DNA from: Anagrus nilaparvatae
Taxonomy: Eukaryota; Arthropoda; Insecta; Hymenoptera; Mymaridae
Assembly: GCA_022575985.1 (NCBI GenBank)
Contig: JAKSXM010000147.1
Location: 24,028,001 to 24,092,000, forward strand
Length of the DNA stretch: 64,000 nt
Direction: 5' to 3'
Both the position numbers and the translations under genes were made by a program. The first letter of the stretch is position 1. The number at the start of each line of letters is the position of its first letter. Shown here piece by piece: positions 11,405 through 21,599 of the stretch. The notes beneath the pieces were generated by a model. That model made no database searches. It saw only the letters and a list, made by a program, of their open reading frames with translations, and was not told the DNA's origin.

Positions 11405-11477
11405 TGTAAAGCTTATGTTTTAATTTTCAACAACATTAATTATTTATTTAATTGAGAAATTTTAACATCTGCAAAGA

Positions 11478-13650
11478 AAAAAATTATGTTTAATAATTTC
11501 AACGAATTGAATAGTTCAAACTATATGCAAGAATGTTATAAAATGCTGAGAAAAAATGTTCAGTTATTAATAATTTGGAAAATATTTGACTACTATTATT
11601 TTTTTTAAATTTTATTTACTTAATTTTTTTAATTATTTTAAATTTACTCAAAATATATGCACTGCTAAATTTCTGTAATGGACCAATTTTTTATTCTTTA
11701 AACAAGTTGTACAGAATTATTTTTTTTTGGTATTTACCAATGATGCAGGGCCTGAATGATGGTTATTGAATATTTTTTGAATTTATTGACCAAATAGAAT
11801 TTTCCATTTCTATAAATTAATAAAAATGGAAAATAGAAGCAGTGATAATATTCAAAATAATGATTATTAATAATCATAGAAAAATAGAAGCAGCTTTTAC
11901 TATTTATCGTGATTTGGATTACGTTACAAAATCAAACGTGGCTCAAATAGCTCCAAGATGTAAATTAAAGACAAAGAAAAATTAGACGCAAATTCCTTCG
12001 TTCTTTTATAGTTGTCCTTGCTGCACATTCATAATGTATATGATAGGATATAGATAAAAGGTCGACGTCCTCGTTAAAAAAAAACTACTTTTATTAAAAT
12101 AATGTATAAACCTAATATAGGTACAAAAAATAATAGTAAAATTTAAAAAATATAGTATACAAATAAAAAATATTTTAAACAAATATTTTTTTTAATTGTA
12201 TACATTTATTTGTTTATTTATAAATAATCATTTAAATTTTTATAAACAGAATAATAATAGCGTCTGCTATAGAGTCCTAAAAAATAATTTGAAATTTTAA
12301 ACAAATTAAAATTACAATTATTAGTAAACTGCAATAAGTTAATGAAACTGAATAGGGCAAGCCATAGGATCATTATTCAAATTATACGTATATGTAAATA
12401 TGCAAATAGAACGTTGCCTTGGAAAGCTTTAATATAACGTTTTCTATACATTAAACAATTTTGTAAGTTATGAGAAAAAAAAATAGAATAAAAACTATGA
12501 ATAAACTAACCTTAAGGATGAGATATGTTTTCCAAAATAAATTTTTTAATTAATAAATATATTTAAGTTGATTAAAAATATAACAAAGCTCTAGATTTTT
12601 ACCACGAATACGGCCATCTTTTTTACTAATGTATTCCTACCCTATTTTATCAGCTGCTCTTTCTTACAAGCTTCTAGTTTGTTGCACAATTTATTCTTTG
12701 TATAAGTATACATGTTAAAGATTTACAATTTACCCGCTAATCCACGTGCCGAGAAACACGTATTTTATATACTAGTATTTTATTTATTGATTACTCTATT
12801 ATACCGATTTACCGCGCTAGGTAAAATAATTGTTGTAACCTGCTACTAAACTTGTAGCGCAATATTCAAAAATTGTAATTGCATCACAAAATAAAATTAA
12901 AACTTTATAGATTTTAAAAAAATAATAATATGAAATTTCTTTTTTGAAATCCAAATATGACTTTTTAGACTTATTATACAAAATAATAATGCAGTTTTGC
13001 ATGCAAAACACCACAGTAAACTTTTCAGATTAAATAATGGTGTTTTATGAAAATTTGAGATAAAAGCAGCAAAACTATTAAAACTCAAAATCGTTTATTT
13101 ATTGCAATGACTTATCAAAGGTCCAAGTGTGGTCCAATATATAAGTACTCCCAAAGTACTCCTATAAATGAAATGTGAGCATGTTTAGAGAGATTACGAA
13201 TAAGGACCAGAGGTCATAAGGGTGTGAAAAAGTAACAAAACTTCAAATTTATGCGGTTACCAAACTCATACCGGGTATGTTTTTTAGAAGTATATGCACA
13301 GGTACGGTTTTGAATCTGGAATTTTCCTGGGCTTCCAATTCTATACATATAAATATTTTTTTGAATAGAGTAACAATTTATTATTTTCTTGAAATTAGTG
13401 TGTTTTTTCTTATTCTATCTCCTTTTTAAACATAAACGAAAAATTAAAAAAAAAAAAAAAATTCTGCGATTTCAAAGCCAGGGAAATTTCAAACCCGTAT
13501 ACCATCAGATTTCTAAAACATTTTGGGTTTATCCAAAAACGGACTCATAAAAAAAAGACTGAAATTTTGAGTTTGGTATCCGAAAATTTGTTTAACCGCT
13601 CACCCCTACTTCATAAAATATTTTTTTGTTTCAGATATCTCTATAAGTAT
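11478..13650. other. intergenic DNA, no gene seen
   Basis: This A+T-rich spacer lies upstream of the divergently placed zinc-finger (minus) and carbonic anhydrase (plus) genes. Short frames at 12817-13088 on the minus strand have no coding features and overlap each other in different frames. Confidence 0.55.
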
Positions 13651-13652
13651 AT

Positions 13653-13769
13653 TATCCCAAATAGAATCTGAAGTATGGGCCGATGCGGCCCAGATCCGGG
13701 CCAGATCTGGGCCAGATCACGCCGTATCTGGGCCGGATCGGCCCATACTTCCGATTCTATTCGGGATGT
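13653..13769. repeat. G+C-rich imperfect palindrome
   Basis: The left arm ATCCCAAATAGAATCTGAAG, then TATGGGCCGATGCGGCCC, pairs with the right arm GGGCCGGATCGGCCCATACT, then TCCGATTCTATTCGGGAT. The centre is made of GGGCCAGATC-type repeats. It is a sharp G+C island in very A+T-rich DNA, about 540 bases upstream of the carbonic anhydrase start. Confidence 0.8.
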
Positions 13770-14310
13770 ATTGAAGGGAGATATTATATTTTTGGGATGA
13801 ATATGTAGGATCGGATACATTGAAATTTTAAATAAAACTTTTTTACCAGCTTTGCTCCTCAGACCAATAAAACTTCACATTTGACGAAAACAAAGAAAAT
13901 TTATTGCAAAAATAAAGGAAAAAATTGTTAGCTCAAAAATCAAGTATTTTTAATTAATATTTAATATTTTCAAACACCTCTAATAACAAACCAGCTCGCA
14001 GTGAATTAAAAAAAAAATTATGCTGGATCACGCTAAAAATTAATTAAGTTTTTGGCGTACAAAAAAACGCAGATATCTATTGAATTACTAATGTATAAAA
14101 AGGCTTCGTTGAGCATATCGGTAGCAAAAAATTTTTTTTTCGTCAGCGGCGAGAAGGCACGTATTTCCCGTCCGATTTGGGCCATTCTTAATTTTTTTTT
14201 TTCATTTGTCGTAATTTAATATTATTTTAAAATTATTATTATTTTAAAATTAATTTCACATAGTTGTTGTAGAACGAATGTTTTGAAGAAAGATATTAAA
14301 ATTATTAATA

Positions 14311-14358
14311 ATGAAAATTGCAATTATTTTTTGTTTAATTAATATTTTTAGTGCTTCT
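14311..14358 (+). CDS. carbonic anhydrase exon 1 (signal peptide)
   Basis: This short exon encodes 16 residues, a lysine followed by a hydrophobic core and a small-residue end (SAS). It is followed by a strong donor GTAAGT in phase 0, matching the phase of the exon at 18329. The intron of almost 4 kb between them holds several repeats, so an alternative first exon cannot be excluded. Confidence 0.7.
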
Positions 14359-17300
14359 GTAAGTATAGAATTCAAATTTATTCATTTTTTTTATTCCTGG
14401 TTTGGGTTTTTAATTTCATCTTCTTGCTTATGATTATTAACCAATAACATCAAATAGCTATTTTTGAAAAATGGGACAAAATATTGGTTTTGACCTTACA
14501 TGCAATTGTATGCACGAGCAAGCGTAGTGCATAAAAAAGTCGAACCCCATATTTTGTCCCATGATTTAAAACATTGATTTGCATATAATGATCAAAAAAG
14601 CCATATCCCTAGGATCGAAAATAGGCTTGCCCTAGATATGTAAAATAACAAAAAAATTCATTTTTCTGGACAAAAATTTCTCGCTACTGTTACAGAATAA
14701 TTTTATACAGCCCTTGTCCATAAATAAAGAAAGCCCCAAATCGCAGTTTACCATCCTTGGCTTCGCCTCGGAATTTACGTGTGATTTAGGCCATTCTTTA
14801 CTTTTCTGAACACAAGCCGTATATATATACTATTTAAGATTTTATAGAATTTTGAATCATAAAAAGCTCAGTAATAGGGTACAAATAGTACATTTAAGAT
14901 CTTGTGTTCAGAAAAAAAAGAACGACCCAAATCGTATGTTGACGGCAATTTGGGGAATTCTTTTTTATAAACAAGGGTCGCATACGATTTTTTCTTCGTA
15001 AGTAGAAAGCACAGGCGAGAAAATGCATTTTTCCGGCCACGCAATGGCCATGAAATAACTCGTTCGTTATCGCTAACAATCAAATTAGAAATTAATAAAA
15101 ACATTTTTTTAACATAGAACATGTTCATTGGATGGGGTATTTGAAAAAGCTTGGCTCGGCAGGGGGGCTGAAAAAGTGACGTTTTTAGGGGGGTAGGGTG
15201 AAATAGACTTAAAATAATTTGAATTGGGAGTCAGGGCCTGATAACGGCCTGATAAGAACAAGAACTTAGAAAGTTTATGGATTTAGGACAATTTTATTTC
15301 AGGATTTATTGTAATTTCGGTTTTTGGATTTGTTACTGTTATATATATGAGTGAACATGTTCCATGCTAGTTGGTTGTGTAGTTACACAAACCGGTTATA
15401 AATTTTTTATTCTGAAAAGTTTTTTACGGGTTAAAAATGGTTGCTTTTTTCGAATTTAATATTAGTTTATACATACAACCCCTTCAAAAGGGGGAAAATA
15501 GGAGCAAACACGATCTTTTGCTTTATTAAATTAATTTTAGACTTTTACCAAAAAAAATTTCTACCATGTATTTTTAATCACTTTGACCCCTATACGAGGA
15601 TCAAAGTGCATATAATTTCGTCCATAATTTTTGGGTTCTACCCATACTCCAGTCAAATCGCGGGGCGGGGTGTATTATCTCCTACTGACATGAGATTTGC
15701 TCTACTATATGTTTTTTGGGTTGCTGACCACAAAAATCGGGGTTATTTCCAGGAGATATTTTCGGAACACCCTTAAATTGGTCTTAGGGGGTTTTTCGGG
15801 TCGTTGAACAAGAATTTCAGGTAGTTTTCAATGAATAATTAATATTTCACCTTTAAATTAGCAAAAATTAACTCTAAACTCTTTGAGCGACCAGATTATG
15901 TCCATACGGGTTTTTCGGGTCGCTAATCAAGAATTTGGGGGAATTTTTGATAAATAATTAATATTTCACCCTTAAATTAGCCAAAAGAACCCCTAAAAAG
16001 GTTGTTTTTACTATTTTCGCACTTTGAGCGACCAGATTAGGTCATTACGGGTTTTTTGGGTCGCTGATCAAGAATTTGGGGGATTTTTTGTGAATAATCA
16101 ATATTTAACCCTTAAATTAGCAAAAACAACCCCTAATTTGGTCGCTCAAATTGCGGAAATAGCAAAAACATCTCTTTTAGGGTGATTCTACAGACCTCCG
16201 TAAACGCAAACCGCAGCCGCAACGCAATGCGCACAACACAAGACGCATGCGCACAAAATGATTTTGGTTTGTGCGCATTGTGTTGCGGCTGCGGTTTTGC
16301 GTTTACGGAGGTCTGTAGAATCACCCTTATGGGTTTTAAAGTTACTTCATTTGTAAAAAAAAACCTTGCAACTGGTTTGTGAGCTCACAAACAACAAATA
16401 TAAAACATATACCATTAAATAAATAGTATTCCAGGATAATGATTGGCATTCATATCAATTTAAGCTCCTAAAATCCTTATTATTCTAGAACCCCTTATCA
16501 AACATATTCTAATTCCCTAAAACGAAACTAATCTAAGTTCCTAAACTCAAATTATTCTAAGTCCATTTGACCCCCACCCTCAAATGACATGCTTGAAGTA
16601 CCACCCCCCATGCTTATAAACCTGTTCCATTTAAAAAAAATAGTAAATTAATTTTTATATTATATCGCTGAAATTATGACATTTCATAAATTTTTAATGT
16701 TTGTAATTTAAAAAATTTTGTCAAGAAAGAATAACTTTTGTGCAAGAAAAATTAATTAATAATTTATATGCTTGAAATATAAATTAACTATTTAATATAA
16801 TATATTGTTTGTGTGTTTATCAAAACGAATTTTTCAATTTTAAACACTGCCAGTAATAAAGCAATATTTATGAGGTACACTGTAAAAAGTAATTTTCTTA
16901 AATTTACAAAAATAATAGAATTTTTTCGAAAAATTAGTAAATTTTCAAAAAATTTTATAAGTATTCGATAAAAATCGTAAATTAACTAAATTTAGAATAT
17001 TATCGAAAAATTCGAGAATTCTCCATTTTTTTTTTGTGAATTTACGAAAAAAGTTGTAAATTCTATACTATTTTACGTAAATTTACAACTATTTTTTGAA
17101 CATTTACGAAAAAAAATTGTAAATTATCAATTTTTCTTGCGAATTCCCAAAAAAAAATCGCGAATACTCAAATTTTTTGTTAATATACTAAATTTAGTAA
17201 TAGTTCGAGTATTTACAAATTTTTTCGAAAATTTACTAATTTTTTGAAAAAGTTCTAATTTTTTTGTTAACATAAGAAAGTTTTTACAGTGTATACATGA

Positions 17301-20300
17301 AATAAATAAATTTGATAATATGTAAAATTTTGCTTTCGTGCTTAAAATGTGATTTTTTTTTTATTCTATTAAATTATTGTATTTTATTTCCTTTATTTAG
17401 TTGAACAATAGAAGTCATTCAAAAAATTAATTTTAATTTCTACAGCATTTAAATAAGCTTTAATTTTAAAATTAATATTTAAATTAATTAATATTTAAAT
17501 TTTTTCAAAAATACGATATCTAATGCAGAAACACGGATCAAATTATTATTAATATATTTTCAAAAAATTATTAATTAAAGGGGGAATTAAAAAATCGATT
17601 CTACTGGATATTAAAATTAGAATAATAAGGATTTTATAGGAGCTTAAAATTATTTTTTTTTTTTAAGGAATTAAAATTATAAAGGCTTCAAGATTCAAAC
17701 CGTTTGTAAATTTTAATGTTGATTTCTGAACTTAGCAATCTCAAATACCCCCGGATATAAATTTTGATTAAACAATAAGAAGCAGTTTTCAATTAATAAA
17801 CTTTTTTATCAAAGTGACGTGTTTTTTCCGTGAAATAGGTTTAAAAACGCCAGGTTTTGGATGTTCGTATTATTGAGTTTTATTTCTTCCCATACTTTAT
17901 TCTGTGCTTAAGTGAATTACTTTTTGACCATCTAAATCCCTCTTAAAATTTAGGATCCATTTCATTTAGGGTCAATAAATCGTGAAATCGAATAAAAATC
18001 GGGAAACTTTTACACTAGCTTAGAAATTTTGGTACCTTTAGAAAAATGTAATAAAAAGGCAACGTCTATAATATTTTATTTCAAATAAAATTTTCATGGT
18101 AAATTTTCTTTCAAAAACATCACAGCCATAAGTAGTTTAAATTTAAAATTTTGCTCATTTCATAAAAACTTTTCTAAATACCTTTAAATTTATTTGCCAT
18201 CAACGTAAAATCAAGTGAAACGTTTTGATCACCCTGGCGCTAATCGGTTGCGCCCAAATTTTTCCTTAAGAACCTTTTATTTAGAATTTCTCAATTATTT
18301 AATATTTATTTATTAAAAATTTTTGCAGATTTCACAGGAGTTTAATTATTCGAATCCAAATTATTATTGGCCAAAAAATTTTAAAGAATGTGGAGGCTTT
18401 AGACAATCACCAATTAATATCAATTTAGATTTTGATTCTGATGAAGTATCGTTTATAAAAGTTGATTTACATTTTAAGAATTATGACATTGATCCAACTA
18501 AACTATTTGTAAAAAACAATGGTCATACTGGTATAAAATTTTAAATACTTATTATTTATTAATAAATATGAGCAATTATTTTAAAAGTGCTACTTAATTT
18601 GAGCCTGGAATCGTAATTTTTTTTTTTGAGGGCACATCGATATGACCCGTGTTTTCAGTTAGTTTGAACCTTCAGAAAACCGAAAAAAATCGTGAACAAG
18701 AAATCGGTGATGGGTGCCAAAAAGATTTTTTCACTTTTATTCAAAAACCGTGTTTTTCGTATCTGAGCTACCCTAAATTTTTAAAACAACTTATTAGGTA
18801 AATAAAATTTAAAAAAATAGATAAGAAAGTCTGATTGCCAGGGAAAAACCACTCCAGAAGAAAAAAAAACTTATCTTTTTACGATGAAATTTAGCCAAGT
18901 TATCGTCAATTTAAGATTTTACTCAAAATCGTCTTAAAAAATATTGAGATTTTATTGAAAAAAGCCTGTTTCTGAACTTTAAACATGCATTACTCGCTTG
19001 ATTTTCATCGTAAAGTAATAAAAATAAAAATAAAAAATCATTTTTATTGACTAAATTTTAATTTAAGGTTCAAACTACCCGAAAACAAGGGTCATATCGA
19101 TGTGCCCTCAAAAAAAAAATTACGATTCCAGGCTCAAATTAAGTAGCACTTTTAAAATAATTGCTCATATAGTGCCCTTTATTTAGCTAACTTTTATTTA
19201 ATTATATATTTGGTCAATAAATTCAAAAAATATTCTACAAATTAATAAAAATGGAAATTTGTGATTATATTAAATATAAGAATAAATATAACAATAAATT
19301 CTGAAAAAAAGGTCTTGCTTTAATAACATTTTTTATCAGCAGTCAGAAACCATTTAATTTTAAAAATACTTTTTTTGCCTTTGATGAAAAAAATGGTTAA
19401 CAATGGCCTTTTAATTGAAGCTTTCAAATTGAAGAATAATTCAAATACTGCACTTTAAAAATTATCTTTCTTAAATTAACAAAAAAATTAGAACGATTTC
19501 GAAAAAATTTGTAAGTATTCAAAAAAAATCGTATATTTACTAAATTTAGTATATTAACAAAAAATTCGAGTATTTTTTTTTGTGAATTCGCAATAAAAAT
19601 TGATTATTTACAAAATAGTTGTAAATTTCCGAAAAATAGTTGTGAATTTACAACTTTTTTCGTAAAATCACAAAAAAAATTGAGAATTCTCGAATTTTTC
19701 GATAATATATTAAATTTAGTAAATTTACTATTTTTATCGAATATTTACAAAATTTTTTGAAAATTCACTAATTTTTAGAAAAAATTTCAAATTTTTTGTA
19801 AATCTAAGAAAGTTACTTTTTACAGTGTAGGTACACTAAATTTTTTGTCAATATGCTAAATTTATGATTATACGATTATACGATTATTTTCGAATATTTA
19901 CAAATTTTTTCGAAAATGTTCTAATTTTTTTGTTTAAAGTTACTTTTTACAGTGTAGTTATAATATTATTTTTAACCACCTTCCATAAAAATTATTATAA
20001 AAAAAATTTTATTCAAGAAAATTCAATTTATACGATTTACAGTAGGGCTTCACGGTAACTGGAGAAACCATACTCCTTATATCCATGGTGGGCCTTTAAA
20101 AGGAAATTATATTTTTGAACAAGCACATTTCCATTGGGGTTCAGAAAATCATGTTGGAAGTGAGCATACTTTCAACCACCAAAGGTATATATTTTATGCA
20201 TTAACAAAAAAATTTTCGCAAGTAAATTAAAAAATTTATTGATTTTTCACCCAGAAACCCTCAGAAAACCCATTTATTTGAGCCAAAACAGCTAACCAAG

Positions 20301-21525
20301 AGTATCTGGGTGAAAAATCAATAAATTTTTAATTTACTACAAAAGTAATAATTTTACTACAAATTGTAGTAATATGACTACGAAATAGTAAAATTACTAA
20401 ACTCTAGTAATATTGTGTACATTTTTTTTACTCAGCCTCAAGTTTTGTGCTCAGATTCGATCGATCTTAAATTATCTTGTAAATTATCTTTCTAGATCAA
20501 TATTCAGAAATAAAAGAAATAATTATTTAATGATAAAAAAAAAACAAATACAATAGCAATATTTTTAAAATGACTAATTTTTGATAATTAATAGATATCC
20601 TTTGGAGATGCATCTTGTACACTGGAAAGAATCCTATGGTAGTTTTGAAGAAGCTGCAAAACATCCTGATGGAATAGCTGTTCTAGGACATATATTTGAG
20701 GTATTCTCCTAGAATAATAATTTTTTATTTTAACTGAATTTGCGTTTTCCTTGTCCCATCGAACAGTTTTATTATAGCTCAATTATAATTTACGAAAAAT
20801 TTGTGTAAATATAATTTCATTTTTTTTCTAGCACGGTCACGGGAGAAATTTAGGTCTTGAAGCAATAGAAGAAAATTTCCCTTACATTCAATATTCTGGT
20901 GAATCTAGCAGGACATTTCCTAATCCTCTTAGATTTTTTGTTGTAGATTTTTATAAATATGGCTACGTAACTTATGAAGGATCTTTAACAACTCCACCTT
21001 GCTCTGAATCTGTAATTTGGATTATACCAATAAACACAAAAAGAATAAGCAGCAAACTGGTACTTTTTTTAATCACATAATTAAAGAAAAAGAAAAGCGA
21101 TTTCGTAAATTTTCACTTAAAATATTATTATTATTATTATTTAAGAATGAAATTTTGAAGTACCTATAAAGTTAGATTGCTTTGATCAAAAATATTTCTT
21201 GATTTTAATTTTCAAATTTTTACGGCTTATCTTGTGGTCACTCAGTTCAAATTTACTGAGTGTATTTTTATATTTGCTATTTTGGTGTTTTACTTGAATT
21301 GTCAACAGTGTGTTGAATATTCAACTAAAGCATGCTAACTGCGTTTGTTTGTTTTAAATCCAATTTCTAAATAAAATTTTTCGAAAATATGGTGATATTT
21401 AAAATTATAAATATTTTTTTCAGCTTAAACCATTCAGAAACTTGATAAGGTTAGATTATGGTGACACCAAAAACTTTAGACCAATTCAACCTCTAAACAA
21501 TAGACTTATTTGGTACGCACGCTAA
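14311..21525 (+). CDS. secreted alpha-carbonic anhydrase, six exons, 275 aa
   Basis: The enzyme catalyses reversible CO2 hydration with a zinc ion. Exons are 14311-14358, 18329-18530, 20043-20184, 20595-20700, 20832-21059 and 21424-21525, all with GT/AG borders and compatible phases, for 828 nt in total. Residues 1-16 (MKIAIIFCLINIFSAS) form a signal peptide. The zinc ligands are H112 and H114 (HFHWG) and H137 (EMHLVHW). E124 and E135 are the second-shell acids. H82 (NNGH) corresponds to the proton-shuttle His64 of human CA II. SLTTPPC holds T219, the Thr199 equivalent. W229 is also conserved. C37 and C223 sit where secreted and membrane forms make a disulfide. Every catalytic residue is present, so an active extracellular enzyme is expected. 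No C-terminal hydrophobic tail for a GPI anchor was seen. The first exon is a prediction from the signal peptide and donor. Confidence 0.93.
14745..14835 (+). repeat. copy of the ACACGAGCCGTAAA repeat family
   Basis: TTGGCTTCGCCTCGGAATTT is followed by ACGTGTGATTTAGGCCATTC, TTTACTTTTCTGAACACAAG and CCGTA. The same string of words occurs at 61570-61655 and partly at 44700-44775, 14140-14190 and (minus strand) 34925-34990. It lies in intron 1 of the carbonic anhydrase gene. Confidence 0.7.
15640..16178 (+). repeat. GGGTCGCTGATC repeat family, intronic copy with four subunits
   Basis: The copy begins CATACTCCAGTCAAATCG and GAGATTTGCTCTACTATATG. Subrepeats follow, each with GGGTTTTTCGGGTCGCT, AATTTGGGGG, AATAATTAATATTTCACCCTT and TAGCAAAA. 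It is interrupted at 16179 by a hairpin element. The open frame near 15441-15776 lies within this repeat and is not a gene. Confidence 0.75.
16179..16327. mobile_element. short G+C-rich hairpin element
   Basis: The left end AGGGTGATTCTACAGACCTC, then CGTAAACGCAAACCGCAGCC, is an almost exact inverse of the right end GGCTGCGGTTTTGCGTTTAC, then GGAGGTCTGTAGAATCACCCT. The centre is the palindromic GCATGCGCACAA region. At 149 bp it is a foldback MITE inside an intron. Transcripts would fold into one long hairpin. Frames on both strands here are mirror images caused by the palindrome. Confidence 0.85.
16876..17293. mobile_element. palindromic MITE, TACACTGTAAAAAGTAA family, copy 1
   Basis: The element starts TACACTGTAAAAAGTAATTT and ends AAGTTTTTACAGTGTA, about 418 bp. 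The interior is palindromic A+T-rich sequence of alternating TCGAAAAA/TTTTTCGA, AATTTACTAAATTTA and ACAACTATTTT words. TA ends suggest a TA target-site duplication as in Tc1/mariner-type elements. Related copies lie at 19448-19829, 19830-19956 and 43411-43832. Confidence 0.85.
18329..18530 (+). CDS. carbonic anhydrase exon 2
   Basis: It begins after TTTTTGCAG and carries YYWPKNF, ECGGFRQSPIN (the conserved QSPI strand) and NNGHT with the proton-shuttle histidine. It ends in phase 1 at a GTATAA donor. The open frame continues three codons into the intron by chance. Confidence 0.92.
18568..19169. mobile_element. foldback element with ~105 bp terminal inverted repeats
   Basis: The left terminus ATGAGCAATTATTTTAAAAG, then TGCTACTTAATTTGAGCCTG and GAATCGTAA, is repeated in inverse at the right terminus, ending AAAATAATTGCTCAT at 19169. 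The arms cover about 18568-18672 and 19064-19169 and are nearly identical. The interior of about 390 bp has no transposase. It sits in intron 2 of the carbonic anhydrase gene. Confidence 0.88.
19448..19829. mobile_element. palindromic MITE, TACACTGTAAAAAGTAA family, copy 2
   Basis: The left end is decayed (TGCACTTTAAAAATTATCTT) while the right end is well kept (AAAGTTACTTTTTACAGTGTA). The interior matches copies 1 and 3. It lies in carbonic anhydrase intron 2, about 150 bp beyond recognisable A+T-rich filler. Confidence 0.8.
19830..19956. mobile_element. partial fourth copy of the same MITE family
   Basis: Directly adjoining copy 2, GTACACTAAATTTTTTGTCAA runs through interior family words (CGAATATTTACAAATTTTTT) to a second AAAGTTACTTTTTACAGTGTA. 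It is a truncated duplicate or a nested half-element. Confidence 0.7.
20043..20184 (+). CDS. carbonic anhydrase exon 3 (zinc ligands 1 and 2)
   Basis: It begins after GATTTACAG in phase 1 and encodes GLHGNWRNHTPYIHGG, then the diagnostic QAHFHWGSENHVGSEHT. It ends in phase 2 at GTATAT. It was too short to stand out as an open frame. Confidence 0.92.
20221..20338. repeat. short inverted repeat in carbonic anhydrase intron 3
   Basis: AGTAAATTAAAAAATTTATT, then GATTTTTCACCCAG, at 20221-20254 is inverted at 20306-20338 with one small length change. The loop is about 50 bp. Confidence 0.8.
20595..20700 (+). CDS. carbonic anhydrase exon 4 (zinc ligand 3)
   Basis: It encodes YPLEMHLVHWKESYGSFEEA and AVLGHIFE, and the first His of MHLVHW is the third zinc ligand. 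It is bounded by TTAATAG and GTATTC. The opposite-strand open frame across this exon is a shadow. Confidence 0.92.
20832..21059 (+). CDS. carbonic anhydrase exon 5 (active-site Thr loop)
   Basis: A 76-codon exon after TTTTTTTCTAG. It contains FYKYGYVTYEGSLTTPPCSE with the conserved Thr-Thr-Pro-Pro loop and the second cysteine of the likely disulfide, then SVIWIIP. It is in phase 0 at both ends. Confidence 0.92.
21424..21525 (+). CDS. carbonic anhydrase exon 6 (C-terminus)
   Basis: The final exon encodes DTKNFRPIQPLNNRLIW and YAR before a TAA. NFRPIQPLN.R matches the family's NxRPxQPLxxR end. An AATAAA lies about 15 bases after the stop, at 21540-21545. Confidence 0.92.
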   Translation, partial: LKPFRNLIRLDYGDTKNFRPIQPLNNRLIWYAR

Positions 21526-21599
21526 AAAAACATATGTGAAATAAATATTTAATTTATTTAAATTTATGAAAATTCGTTTTGTGTAAACTAATAATTAAA

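Noticed and set aside
15441..15776. 111-codon open frame on the plus strand
   Set aside because: Lies within the GGGTCGCTGATC repeat and inside carbonic anhydrase intron 1; same words occur in non-coding frames elsewhere.
16133..16382. Mirror-image open frames on both strands
   Set aside because: Produced by the 149 bp palindrome; both encode the same peptide because the DNA folds back.
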